DNA from: Parapristionchus giblindavisi
Lineage: Eukaryota > Nematoda > Chromadorea > Rhabditida > Diplogasteridae
Length of the DNA stretch: 64,000 nt
Reading direction: 5' to 3'
NCBI GenBank assembly: GCA_943737045.1
Contig: CALSFV010000215.1
Coordinates: forward strand, 930,001-994,000
Below the pieces are notes generated by a model. That model was not told the origin of the DNA. It ran no database searches and was given only the letters and a program-made list of their open reading frames with translations. A program made the translations under genes and the position numbers. This document shows positions 36,301 to 56,785 of the stretch, piece by piece. Positions within the stretch are counted from its first letter, which is position 1; the number at the start of each line of letters is the position of its first letter.

Positions 36301-38811
36301 TCAGACTGTCCAGAGACTGCAACGAGGAAGGTAATTGAAGAGGAGAAGGATGAACCCGAGATGAATAAAGTATTCAGTGCCTCTACATGGATCAAACATA
36401 TTACACGTTGGTAGATTATAAACTTCAATACTACCATATTCTCCAAACCTACCTTTTTTACCTATATTCACTAAATAACATTTATGAGGTCTTTCATACC
36501 TGTGGACTTTGATCTTTGACTTTTTCCTAACCTGCATTTGATCTTAATTTTTCTGATTATAATCTTTGATCTCTCACAGGTTGCAGTCCTGTGAAGCAGA
36601 AAATGTTTTACAACAAACTCTTCGATTCATTCCTACAAGAGATGAAGGAAACATCGAGAGATGACGGTACAAATACTCCTCATATTAACTCTTATTCATA
36701 TCGTTGACAAGATCTCGTTGAAAATAGCAAAAAATCATGCATATCGAATACAGTGCAGTAACAATAGTCTAGATGATGGCTTAATATTATGTATATTCGA
36801 TAAATTGAATTTTTTCAGAAGCAAAGGAGCGAGCTTCTCTGTGGAAGTTCGTACAACTCGACACAAACAAGAACAAGGTATAATTTCTATCGATTTAAAT
36901 ATTTTTGCAATGTGGTTAATCGTTGTCTGAGCGGCTAATCGCAATCTATCCATTAAACTATGATCGAACTATTCCATGCATAAATGAATAAATTCAATCA
37001 ATAATCAGTAGATCGTACCATGAGAAACTTCTTTGTTGTTCAAATATTACAAAGGGAATGGAAACGAAGCAAAAAGGGAGTATATTGTATGTATAATATA
37101 GATTGTTATCATCTTTTCTTTTCTCAATTTCTAAATTAGGAGAGAAAAAATTGTAGATAATAGAACGTATAGAATGGCGTGGATATCGTTCCTCAATTCG
37201 TCGTCGATGGAATGGATTGAATACATGTGCACGCAACTTCTTCCGATTCTGTGATGGAGATCTGGATAGGAAGATAACAAGAGAAGAATGGAAGGAGTGT
37301 ACTGTTAATTGTATGTATCTATTGCTTTTATAATACCGACAGTATTCCTTTATTATTTAATGATTATTATATCAATTTATCTTTGTCGTGACTTATTAGG
37401 CGACCTACATTTCGCCCACATTCCAAAAGCCCAAAATATTTTTCGCCCAAAATGCGAAATGCTCAAAAAGCTAGAGGCTCAACAAAAAGCCCAAAAAGAA
37501 ATTCGCCCAAAAAGAAAATTGCCCAAAAAGAAATTCGCCCAAAAAGAAAATTGCCCAGAAAGAAAATCGCCCAAAAATAATAACGCCCACAAGTATCGGG
37601 TAACTGCAATACAGAACTCCACGATTGAGTTCAAATTAATATTAAATAGGGGTATTACGCATTGTCCAAAATCAGATTTAAATATACAGCGAGATATATT
37701 ATATATAGGGATAAATTACCTAGTAGCTTCTCATTACGAAATTCGTGCTTTATAGATAAGGAGTAGACTTTAAGTAAACTTAAAGTGAGACGTAAGTCTA
37801 CTTAAAGTGGTGTGGTATACTGTAATGCATTTCGTCAAATGTTCTTTCACTTAAAGTTTACTTAAAGTCTACTTAAAGTCTGTGACGTAGTTTAAGTAGA
37901 CTTTAAGTGGCAAAATACCAGAGTAGGGAATGATTTCCTTATATGGATTTTCAAGGGAGTACCAGTTTCTAATTTTGTTGATGCGCGTGTATGAATCCAT
38001 CAAAAATGCTCAATATAAAATAATATAATCATGGGGGAAGGGGCCAGGCAGCATAAAGGTACGACAGCTGAGTATAACAGCAGTTACGACAAGGACACTT
38101 AGAACGTGTTTAGATTAAAATGCTTTATACATTAATGGAAAAGGTAAATGAAAAGATGTACAACGAATAGTTTATTCACAAATAATAATAACAATGATTA
38201 TACTGATGATTTATATATATTTATATCTTCGACTATTAAACGAATTCCTATTTTTTCCAATTGCTATGTTCCTTTAATTGACGCGGATATCTTTTCTAAA
38301 TGATTTATCACTGAAACGATAAATAAACATGTCACTTTACAGTGAATGAAGCCATATCGGGTAAATAGTATTTTGGGCGAATTTCTTCGTGGGCATTATG
38401 AGCCCGTTTGCGTAAGAGTCGGACAGTCTCCGGTACAGCAAAATAAAATAATTTTTGAGATAATAACATTTTTGAGTACCTCTCGATATGTCAGAATAAA
38501 AGGCAAACTCGAAGAATATATGCCTTTGTGCTTCTTATTCACTCACACCTTCAATCGTCGTTGTCCTTCTCGTAGAAGTCAACCCTTCATCGTTGGATCC
38601 TTCTGACGTCATTCAAGAAGATAAGAAGCTCGCTCAAGTGATCATCTCTAAGCTTCAAGCTGTAACAGAGGATAAGATATTCTTCGACGAGGATAACGAG
38701 TTGTATGTAGAAGTGGACGACTATGGTAAGGATTCGGATGCGACATGTGATGGAGAAGAATCTGGAGATGACGTCAAAAATTCGTATTTGTTTCACTTCT
38801 TTTGTTGTTAA
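33389..38811 (+). CDS. smoc-1: SMOC-like secreted protein (Tg1 + SPARC-type EC domain), 8 exons
   Basis: Exons: 33389-33584, 33953-34061, 34327-34403, 36305-36406, 36580-36666, 36819-36877, 37157-37310, 38579-38811, giving 338 residues with consistent phase. Residues 1-20 are a signal peptide (MSLSFLIPLLTLLPLYVAS). A thyroglobulin type-1 domain follows (about 70-130) with the hallmark QC and CWCV motifs. An extracellular calcium-binding region runs to about 262. It has a degenerate first EF-hand (DTNKNKIIERIE) and a good second one (DGDLDRKITREE at about 243-254), with Cys234 and Cys242 placed as in SPARC/SMOC pairs. The tail is acidic. SMOC proteins bind matrix and modulate BMP signalling; C. 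elegans has a smoc-1. Only one Tg1 domain and no follistatin domain are seen. Intron 3 holds a 1.7-kb foldback element; intron 7 holds repeats and one arm of an inverted repeat. The terminal exon join is the least certain. Confidence 0.8.
34442..36175. mobile_element. Tc1-ended foldback element (1734 bp) in SMOC intron 3
   Basis: The ends CAGTAGCAGCCAAAAGTATT and its complement are flanked by TA (34440-34441 and 36176-36177). They resemble Tc1/mariner termini. The arms (34442-about 35075 and about 35240-36175) pair along almost their whole length, leaving a loop of about 165 bp. The right arm carries about 293 extra bases (35710-36002) absent from the left arm, flanked by AAGTAC. No transposase was recognised, so it is presumably mobilised in trans. 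Confidence 0.9.
35698..35961 (+). CDS. Unknown 87-aa open frame inside the foldback element
   Basis: An uninterrupted frame starts MSKYMDTCTMDLQIF, has a charged middle (KEKEEDDWTVDKLD) and ends DPADPY. A polyadenylation-like AATAAA lies at 35965-35970, four bases after the stop. Almost all of it is in the 293-bp segment unique to the right arm. I do not recognise a family. The beta-strand-like start (LQIFVTTTKVSIADG) vaguely recalls ubiquitin-like folds but is not evidence. It could be a captured host gene fragment or an element-specific protein. Confidence 0.4.
   Translation: MSKYMDTCTMDLQIFVTTTKVSIADGRSVQFDDNIVKIRAETDDLCEVRMKEKEEDDWTVDKLDRCGQLMRYDFLLENPNGDPADPY
37395..37595 (+). repeat. 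Degenerate GCCCAAAAAGAAATTC repeat in SMOC intron 7
   Basis: Irregular tandem copies of a 14-17 base purine-rich phrase (GCCCAAAAAGAAATTC and variants) keep an open Lys/Pro-rich frame by repetition. A related phrase (TTTTGGGCGAATTTC) lies inverted near 38373. No gene is implied. Confidence 0.7.
37757..37923. mobile_element. AAGTAGACTT-rich MITE, copy 2 (truncated, inverted)
   Basis: The reverse-complement orientation of the element at 32111-32316. The right end TACCAGAG with adjacent TA (37924-37925) is intact; the left end is lost. Shared phrases include AATGCATTTCGT and GTGGTGTGGTA. Confidence 0.8.
38399..38510. repeat. Inverted-repeat arm, left (partner at 39387-39509)
   Basis: About 112 bp from GAGCCCGTTTGCGTAAGAG to AGGCAAACTC reappears in reverse complement at 39387-39509. 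The arms flank the last SMOC exon and a tRNA-like segment. Confidence 0.85.
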
Positions 38812-38915
38812 AGTTCACACGTGCGGATAAAATAAAGTGTGTTCGATTTACCGATTTCCTAATCACAGTTAAACATGTCAACCTTTCTACGGCAACAAAA
38901 TCAGCAAAAGAAAAG

Positions 38916-38990
38916 TGCCGCAAGGGGGATCGAACCCATGACAGCCAAAAGTGAATGCAGACAACTTATCCACTACACTACACAGGCCGC
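38916..38990 (-). tRNA. tRNA-like sequence (degenerate)
   Basis: The minus strand has an A-box-like TAGTGTAGTGG and a B-box GGTTCGATCCC, followed by TTGCGGCACTTTT. Acceptor pairing fails. The tail resembles that of the copy at 28930-29003, suggesting a common SINE-like family. Confidence 0.45.
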
Positions 38991-39386
38991 TGGTCTGATG
39001 TTTGATGGATGAGTTAACGAACCCATCGGGGTTTGTTGTGTGGAGACCTCGCGAATTTTAAAATCGACCCCCACAAATAAAAAAATCATAACTTGCTTTG
39101 CGGGAGGTTTTTTCTCACAAAAATTTTTTTGCAAGTCTATCATGACCGCATCCACGCTCCCTATTCGTATCCGCTCTTACATTTTTGGTTGAATTAAAAT
39201 AATATTTGTATCTCTTGACTAACACGTCTTTTTTATATTCCCCTAATCATCATTATGATCCTCATACAAATTGCTCTTGTGGCTTTTCTGTTTCCTTCAA
39301 CGGATCTCCAGCTAAAGTCGAAAAACTCTGAAAAAGGGCCATCTTTGGAGCTCCATACCGAGCTCAAAAAAAAATTTGCATACCAC

Positions 39387-39509
39387 GAGGGTTTGCCTAT
39401 TATTCTGACATATCGTGAGGTACTCAAAAATGTTATTATCTCAAAAAAATTTTTTTTTGCTGTACGGGATCCCGTTGCTGATTGTCCGACTCTTACGCAA
39501 ACGGGCTCT
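39387..39509. repeat. Inverted-repeat arm, right (partner at 38399-38510)
   Basis: Reverse complement of the left arm with about 85-90% identity by eye. It has an extra short palindrome (GGGATCCC) near 39467-39474 that the left arm lacks. Confidence 0.85.
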
Positions 39510-40615
39510 TATGTAGTATCCCAGGATAATGAGGGGAGATCATTCTGATATGATCTCCCTCCTGTGAGCGGTCTATACGGGGGATCCAACTGATACAAAA
39601 TTGGGAAATTGCAACTTTTGGAAACTGACTCTTGCTTTTCCTCGTAATTTCATAGTCTTCATGTGACATTGTATAGTAAAATGACAATGTTTAGCACAGC
39701 GGATTGTTCATTATGAAGCATGGTTATGGTTATTTTATTCAAACAAGTCTTCTTTCATCTTTGTCCATTTCAGACATCAACATCGATCGATTAAATCCCT
39801 TCATCCACTTTTTAAAATCCGGTAAGTCAATCAATCAATACAACAAATCTTCCATCTTCTTAAACTTTACTCCAATCTTGCATTACAAACACATTTAGCA
39901 TTATGCACATGGGACTTACATAAAGAAAAGGGGCGGAGCTTAGAAAAGAAAAAGTCGCTAATTCGAGAATAATATCAACAGCTTTTGGCGGGAAGGGACA
40001 GGGATGTGGAGTATGGTTTACCGAGTAGCGATTGATCTACCTTATATGATTAAGCGAAATGTATCCGAAATATTACAAACTGTATACAATCAGGTATATC
40101 ACACACCAAGCGTAATCTTTGGGGGCGAGGCTTAGAATAGTTTACAATCAATAAATGTTGACGTTTCTCGTCGGTCATCTACTCTTAACACAAGTATCGA
40201 TCGATATTAACGTACTATAGGGCAGACAAACGAACAAAGGAACAAACAACAACAAAGATGATCGATATATTTATAATCACTCTAATATTTGTCTCGATTG
40301 GATAACATAATTCGTTATTGTAATTTTGCACAACAGTTCAGTTGGTTCCTGTAAGTATATGAATGGATGGATAATGAATCAGAATAGCATATATTATATT
40401 ATATTAGAAAATGGGCGGGGCGTAAAATAGAAAATGGGCGGGGCTTAAATGGGGAAAAAAGGGATAAGCATATCTCTGTCTACTATAGTCTCTGTCAATG
40501 TGTGTGTGTATTTATATTATATTTCATATGTATCAACTATATTCTCAGGAGGGGACATATTAAGGGGGACCATTGATTAACAAGGTATACGGTAGGGGGC
40601 GGGGCTTCTCGTCGT

Positions 40616-50304
<9,689 letters not shown>

Positions 50305-50397
50305 CTTTGGTAGTTTGGCACTAAGTGGAGGAGGAGGAGGTAGTGGAGATGGGCTTACTTTAGAGTCCTTCCGAGATGGACCGCCTGCAAAGACATT

Positions 50398-52472
50398 CTG
50401 TAAACAAGACATACGAACAACAAATCAACAAGGCACATGATTCTGTAAATTCCTAGACCACACCACATCCGCTTGTAATTGAGAAGAGAACGAGAGGGGT
50501 AATTGAATAAAGGGAGTAGCGTTACAATCAATTCTCGATTAATAGAATAGAGATCGAGATAGATAGAGATAGAGAGAAAAGATAATGCTGATGAGGCAAA
50601 AGAGGCGTGGCGAAATGATACAGAACGGACTTTTCTATTCTCTCTCAATTCATTCTAATCGTTCAATCGATCCACATTATAAACATTCCAGTAGTGTTTA
50701 TGAAAAGCAAAAGCTAGTCGAGAAGAGAAATGCAATAGAACTGAGAATCATCCCATTTAGTTTCATGGTCCATGAATTGCCCTAAGGTCGCGTGACTGGA
50801 AGTGAGATGCAATGGAAGATAGAGGGAGAGAAGATGAAAAGAAAACTGACAACACCACATCATATCGAACAGTCGAGTCGACCGATAAAATGAATGAGTA
50901 GGATGAGGAATGCGTCATGGATGGAAAGGAATAGAAAAGAGAAAAAAAGAAAAGAGGATTGTGAAAGAGTACGAGATGAATGATGACTCATCGTTCCTTG
51001 TTCTCTTTTCCAGCTTGTTTTTCTAGAGTGAAACGACAAGAACTCACTCTACTTTCTCTAGTCAGAGATGAGAGAGTATACGAATGTGAGGGAGTGAAGA
51101 CGGACACAAAGTGTCCCACTCTTTCTTCCCATTATCAGGAGAGCAGCATGAACAAACACATGAGGATATAAAAGAGATCTACTAGAATCGATCGATAATA
51201 TGTCATGAGAAGTGAAATGAGAGAAGATTAAGGGATGAAGTTAGGATTGAGCAGGTGAGGTTGAAAGAGGAGAAGAGAAGAAGACCGGTGATCGAATAGA
51301 GAAAAAAGTCTATACCCTCCCAACCGGATAGTGAACGAGAGAGTATGGTGAATGAGGAGTGAAAACTACACGGGTTTGCGCGCACATTTAGCCATACCGC
51401 CGCGTACATTCAACAAAGCGATTCGGAACGCGAAATTTCTTTTTTTTTCAGAAATTTTTGCATTCGACTTTTTGCATGTGAAATTTTACTGAAAACTAGA
51501 GTCTATAGAAAATAAAAATAATACCTCTAAGTTCAACATGAATTCTGTTTCTAATTTCGCATTGGGTACTTCAACTGTGTCGAAAAAAATTACATATTTT
51601 TATGAAAACACTTTTTCAAAAAATGTCGTATGAAAAAAATGTCAAACAATAGATAGATATACTTTTTGTTAGTTGATTTTCGTATTAATACACAAAACAC
51701 ATGGAAATAATTGGAGTTATCACAAATTGATAAAACGAGACAGAAGCGTTTCAAATTCAATTAGTTTAGAATTTATCGCACAAGTCTTCAAGCTTTGGTA
51801 AAGATCTTCACGCCTATTATTTGATTTTTTCCGAAAAATTGTGCTGATTATTAATTTCAGAAACTTCGAAAAACTCAGCACATTTCTTACTTCTCACACA
51901 AACATATCTTATCACATTAGATAATTTTATTAAACAATACATAAATAAATAAATATGATAATACCTATATTATGTCCATAGAGTGGTCGATGAAATGAGT
52001 CCATGTGCGTGTAGTTGAAGGGATTGATAGACGTATGTGCAGATCCTTATCAGCACTCACTAGAACCTCAATTGTAGTCCCTTTGTTTAGTATTATTATC
52101 AATCTTATCACTTAGGTCGTACTAATTAAAGAATAGTGTCAAAGTCTGAACACGGACACTCCAACTGTCATATCTCGAATATGGAATATCTATGGGGAAA
52201 TTTTCATATTTAAAAAATATAGCATTAATGAAACTTTTTTAAAACCAAAAATGAGAAAAGAATTAACCTTAATAGTTTTTTTCATAACAATTTCTAACAA
52301 AACTCTTTTTTTCTTTTTTTCAACCCAGTCTTCCCCTTTGTCGTTTTTGTAATGAATAATTTTTTGCCTTCAAAGATTTTTTGTGATACATTGCAATAAT
52401 TTCTAACCACATTTTATTTGGTATAGAACAGATAGATTGTCTACGATGATCTAAAGATCAGAGATCAGTAGA
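50398..52472. other. Spacer between EHD gene and kinase
   Basis: Probably contains the EHD promoter and any upstream first exon (50398-51400 is purine-rich on the plus strand). No TATA or initiator can be assigned. From 51400 to 52450 it is AT-rich without recognised features. Confidence 0.4.
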
Positions 52473-52949
52473 TCAAAAATCAGGTACATCTTTCTTGGAT
52501 CGAGGCTTCGGTTGCGGCTTCTTCTTCTCTGGCATTAACTTGCCAATCCAGTCTAATGGCTCCATCATATCCAGCTATAAATTAAATATTGACAAACATC
52601 GACTACACCACCGCACTCCTCCTCACCATATCTACCGTACATTCTGAGAATGAGCACACTCGAACAATATTTTACTGTACTGATCATAATTCGGCTCATC
52701 AGCAAAGTTGAGTGCATTGACGTGATTAATGACGTTCAGAAATGGACTAGGCATATTTAATCCGAGATGGACTGCAATTATCGATTGATCAGATTCATTC
52801 ACCGTAACTTTCTACCGTAATCCCCAATGATCTACAGTAATCATCCATTATATACCTGTGCTAGTGAATAATCTATCCTTCAGTAGTAACATCTGCGCAC
52901 GATCGGTGTTTGTTTTCCAAACGATATTCGCCTTATCAAACAGCTGCAA

Positions 52950-52996
52950 GGTAATCTTTGATCTTTGATCTTTGATCTTTGATCTTTGATCTTTAG
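52950..52996 (+). repeat. TTTGATC heptamer microsatellite
   Basis: Five to six tandem copies of the heptamer lie in the intron between kinase exons. Shorter runs of the same heptamer, in either strand, occur at about 7903, 10120, 10375, 10915, 11425, 41473, 53471, 53615, 53738 and 58628. Many lie directly before predicted 3' splice sites. Confidence 0.9.
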
Positions 52997-54003
52997 ATCT
53001 CTACACAATACCTCGAGTACCATATAAATCCATATTTCAATATCATCTTTTCTTGATTGCTCCCTCTCTCGATGACATGCTCGACTTGCGAATTTGATCG
53101 TTCCGAGGAAGGATACTGTAGCTCGAGGGATACTGTAATTGGAATATTCTTTTGATAGTCGCTACAGTATGGATGACCACCGTATCTTTCCATCCTTGTC
53201 CTTATATCGTCGAGCAAGACCAAAGTCGAGCATGTAGATGCTGGTGGTGTTGGGAGGGCAACCAATGGCGAAGTAGGCTTAATATCTCTGTAAATACGTG
53301 GACTACAGTAATCTTTCTTATTGGGACCTATCTACCGTAACCCGATCGATATTTTATGATAATGATTAATGCCGTACCGATGGATATATCCAATCGAGTG
53401 CAGATCTGATATTGAATTTAGAGTCTGCAAGCCTATTTGAATAACCGTAGATCATCTGAAAAGATGTTTGACCTTTGATATTTGATCTTTGATCTTTTAC
53501 GTGACAGTTCCATCCAACACGTAACTTCGGATATTGTCGAGTGAGTATGAAACCATATGCATGACAATATACTTGAAGAACTCAGTTTTTCCTGTAGATA
53601 TCAATGATCAAACAAAGATCAAAGATCAAAGATCAAGTACCCTTATCCACCATTTGAACGAAATGTTTCGTCTTATTCGGCGGTGCACGTGCTATTTCTG
53701 TGAAAACTCCTATTTCAATCTGAAAATAGTTATTGATTGATCTTTGATCTTTGATCTTCAGCACCTTCAATCGATTCATCTTCTTTTCATTCTGCTCGTC
53801 GAAATATTCTGTCTTCATGGCATACGATGGAACACCCATTTTTCGACAGACTCAAAACCTCAAATCAGTTCAACTTTCCAATGTATTATGAGCATTTCAA
53901 ATGAATAAGTGCTGTGGTTTTCATGGTATAAAACACTTTTAATAATTAACATGAAACGTGATTCATCGATGGAACACAGCAAGATATTGTTTTCTCTGAT
54001 CTG

Positions 54004-54153
54004 CACACAGAGAAAAGAGGTGTTATCCACAGCACATAAGACCTGTCAAGTGCTATATTTAACACCTTTTGAGCTATTTTAACACCTAAAAGTGTTAAAT
54101 ATAACACTTCACAGGTCTTACGTGCTGTGGATAACACCTCTTTTCTCTGTGTG
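54004..54153. mobile_element. Short palindromic MITE (150 bp) in kinase intron 1
   Basis: Arms beginning CACACAGAGAAAAGAGGTG pair over about 44 bases with the right end; the centre holds AGTGTTAAATATAACACTT. The right tip lies about ten bases from the exon 1 donor. No target duplication is evident. Confidence 0.85.
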
Positions 54154-54232
54154 TACTTTATACCTTATAAACACATCCAAATCCTCCAGAACCAAGAACA
54201 CTCTCTACTTTGTACGAGTCCCTTTCGCTCAT

Positions 54233-54593
54233 AATAATCTGACCGGTGTCTATATTCCTTCGTTGAGGCTATAATGGACGACGTTTACTGATAACTACAC
54301 CATGGTACGGTATGCAGACATGATATGTTACGTATGCAACATTCGCTAGGGCTAGAATAAGGGCGACCACACCACGGTGGTGCGGTAGAAAAGAACGACG
54401 ATTACACCGTCACAGTGGCTAACATAATCATGCGCTTTCACACCATGGTGTTGTTTACTAAAACACTAAATATTGCGGAGTCAAAGTTTCCATGTTTGAG
54501 CAATTAAATTAGGATATTAATAATTTCACTCTCAATGAAAAATGGTATCCTTTTTTTCATTTCTTATAGTTTTCTTTCTATAGAGCTGTCGAT
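54233..54593. promoter_or_regulatory. Divergent promoter interval (kinase / mucin)
   Basis: 361 bp separate the two start codons, which point away from each other. Short dyads (ACACCATGG, CCACGGTGGTG) occur at 54298-54450. No specific factor site can be claimed. Confidence 0.4.
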
Positions 54594-55963
54594 ATGATTA
54601 GTGTATATGTCATTATTCTCCTCATTATGAGTAAGTTTGACTCATTAAGATTTATCAGTCAAGAGGTAAAATTAATCGATAAATTTTAAATTCAGACATC
54701 CAAGCTGGCAAACCCCAAGATCCTGGACTAACCATCATTGATGATTCCCAAGATCCTGACCAAACTACAACTGCGCAAGTTACAGCCAACGATCAAACTA
54801 CAACCACACAAACTACAGTGAAAGAACAAGATACATCTACACAGGCTCTCGTAAAAGACCAAACTACGACTGTACAAGTTACAGTCATGGACCAAACTAC
54901 AACTACACAAGCTCCTGCACAAGACCAAACTACAACTACACAAGCTCCTGCACAAGACCAAACTACAACTACACAAGCTCCTGCACAAGACCAAACTACA
55001 ACTACACAAGCTCCTGCACAAGACCAAACTACAACTATACAAGCTCCTGCACAAGACCAAGCTACCACTACACAAGTTACAGACAACGACCAAACTACAT
55101 CTACACAAGCTACAGTCAAGGTCCAAACTACATCTACACAAGCTCCTGCTCAAGATCAAACTACAACCACACAAGCTACAGTCAATGACCAAACTACATC
55201 TACACAAGCTCCTGCTCAAGATCAAACTACAACCACACAAGCTACAGTCAATGACCAAACTGCATCTACACAAGCTCCTACTCAAGATCAAACTACAACC
55301 ACGCAAGCTACAGTCAAGGACCAAACTACATCTACACAAGCTCCTGCTCAAGATCAAACTACAACCACACAAGCTACAGTCAATGACCAAACTACATCTA
55401 CACAAGCTCCTACTCAAGATCAAACTACAACCACACACGATGCAGTTCAATACCAAACTACAACTATGGTCAAAGATCAAACTATTCCTATAGTCGAAGT
55501 TCAAACTGCAGCTGCACAAGCTCCTACCCAAGACCAAACTACAGCTACACAAGCTCCTACCTATGACCAAACTACAGCTACGCAAGCTCCTACCCAAGAC
55601 CAAACTACAGCTACGCAAGCTCCTACTCATGAGCAAACTACAGCTACACAAGCTCCTACCCATGACCAGACAACATCATCTGAAGCTTCTCCTCAACTTG
55701 ATGATCCAAGTACCGATCTCAATTATACCATGTCATTAACCATGGTTGATTCAGTAGACTTTGACACAGAGACGAATGAATCCACAATCAGATTAGGAAT
55801 CATACAATCTACAACTCTACGACCAACGACCACGGAATACAATCGTTACCTTGATCCTAAACTCTCCAAATATGATACGAGAGCTGGTGAGGGTCGGCCT
55901 CGTTCTCACGCTTCGTTATTATCGATCGATCCAATCATGTTGCTGCTCTACTGGACAATCTGA
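54594..55963 (+). CDS. Mucin-like Thr/Gln-rich secreted protein (434 aa), 2 exons
   Basis: Exon 1 (54594-54630) encodes a hydrophobic signal (MISVYVIILLIM). It splices in phase to 54696-55963, completing the signal region with NIQAGK. About residues 35-340 are tandem repeats of 11 residues, DQTTTTQAPAQ and variants such as DQTTSTQATVN and DQTTATQAPTH. In the middle two 11-mers form a 22-residue unit. The abundance of Thr/Ser and Pro suggests dense O-glycosylation, as in surface-coat or gut mucins. The non-repeat C-terminus ends in a short hydrophobic stretch (IMLLLYWTI), which might be a weak GPI signal. No cysteine-rich domain is present. The repeat number is likely polymorphic. Confidence 0.75.
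54888..55668 (+). repeat. 33-bp coding minisatellite of the mucin-like gene
   Basis: In-frame 33-bp units contain GACCAAACTACAACTACACA. The first block repeats nearly identically at 33 bp; the middle block repeats at 66 bp with CTACAGTCAATGACC units; the last block has GCTACACAAGCTCCTACC. All changes keep the frame. Confidence 0.9.
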
Positions 55964-56189
55964 TGAACTATCGTACTCGGACTTTCCAAATTTTCCACTA
56001 TGTCTCAAAAGATAAATGCGTCATTATGATTGTTTTATTTCGATTTGTTGCAGATCGTATTGAAATCGATCAGAGTTGTACTTCATGAACATTAATTAAA
56101 CTAATTTAGTTTACACTAATTGGATCGAAATATTGATTATCTATGAATGATCATTGAATGTTGTGAGAGGAATGATTGAATAGGTTGAG

Positions 56190-56656
56190 TATAATAATAA
56201 TAATAAATTTATCTGACCTCGGAGGGTATTTTTAAGATTCATAATTAAATGTTTGAAGAATATGATAAATTCAGGAGGTAAGAAAGAAGGCTGCGATTAC
56301 TTGATCGTAGCATACAATACTTATGAGTTGCGAATAAAAGACTTAAATACATTGGCACTATGGGTACAAACAACACTATTGTCAAAATTATTCCATTTTT
56401 GGACAATACGATTTGTCAAAAAAGATGAGAACTTTTTTGAGTGAGATCTGTGGGTTCTTAGATATAAATTATGTCTACGTGAAGTGTTGGTAAGATTAGG
56501 GAATAGAAAAAGTGTACGGGCATCAAGGTCAAGATGAGAGTGGATTACATTGTACGTGAATATGAGGTCATTTTGATCTCGACGGGAGTGAAGTGAAGGG
56601 AGCTTGAGGTGTTGTATGCGCTCCCACGGCGGTTCAATGAAGAGAAATCCCTGCAT
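56190..56656 (-). mobile_element. LINE 3' fragment (end of ORF2 plus TAA-repeat tail)
   Basis: A 111-residue minus-strand frame (56321-56656) contains LPSLHSRRDQNDLIFTYNV and, near its end, NRIVQKWNNFDNSVV. This is the C-terminal pattern of CR1/Jockey-like LINE ORF2 proteins. Downstream on the same strand the element ends in a TAT(TAT)n-type tail (plus strand ATAATAATAATAATAA at 56190-56206). It is 5' truncated, as is usual for LINE copies. Confidence 0.75.
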
Positions 56657-56707
56657 TTAACTTTGGCTTGAAGGCTCTTGCATTACGAAAAATCGGCAAA
56701 GTTGATT

Positions 56708-56785
56708 TGCACTGGGCGGGATTCGAACCTATGAGGTTCGGATCGCTAAGCAAAAGCTCTATCCACTAAACCATCTCGGGATGTC
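56708..56785 (-). tRNA. tRNA-like sequence (degenerate)
   Basis: The minus strand has an A-box-like TGGTTTAGTGG and a B-box GGTTCGAATCCC. Acceptor pairing is poor. It sits just upstream of the LINE fragment and is followed by GCAAATCAACTTTGCCGA, a tail like those of the other tRNA-like copies. Confidence 0.5.

Larger units (their letters stand above)
38812..40615. other. Intergenic region between SMOC-like and EHD genes
   Basis: Convergent gene ends. Contains a tRNA-like segment, the right inverted arm and, between 39928 and 40615, five scattered copies of a GGGCGGGGCTT-like motif (near 39928, 40120, 40425, 40436 and 40597). No gene was recognised. Confidence 0.5.
52473..54232 (-). pseudogene. 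CK1-like worm-type Ser/Thr kinase, 10 exons, disrupted
   Basis: Exons on the minus strand: 54164-54232, 53765-53850, 53641-53719, 53501-53591, 53378-53455, 53166-53287, 53012-53132, 52856-52943, 52641-52771, 52473-52574. Kinase motifs in order: MSERDSYK start, GSGGFGCVYK (glycine loop), YAMKTE (ATP lysine), IGLQTL, LHSIGYIHRDIKP (catalytic loop), DFGLARRYKDKDG, FLGTIKFAS and CHREREQSRKDD, all typical of CK1/TTBK-like worm kinases. Three lesions are seen. Exons 1 and 2 do not match in phase. An in-frame TGA falls at the start of exon 5 before STVIQIG. Just after HRDIKP the frame shifts by four missing bases, removing the conserved Asn. The rest, including the Lys-rich tail ending KKDVPDF, is intact. 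It is probably a recent pseudogene; clustered assembly errors are the alternative. The intron between exons 6 and 7 would be only 33 bases. Confidence 0.8.

Noticed and set aside
37309..37755. 148-codon frame in SMOC intron 7
   Set aside because: The Lys-rich part is generated by the degenerate GCCCAAAAAGAAATTC repeat; it does not join SMOC exons in phase.
54728..55663. 311-codon minus-strand Ser/Leu/Cys-rich frame
   Set aside because: Complement of the in-frame mucin repeat; the plus strand has a signal exon and proper splicing.
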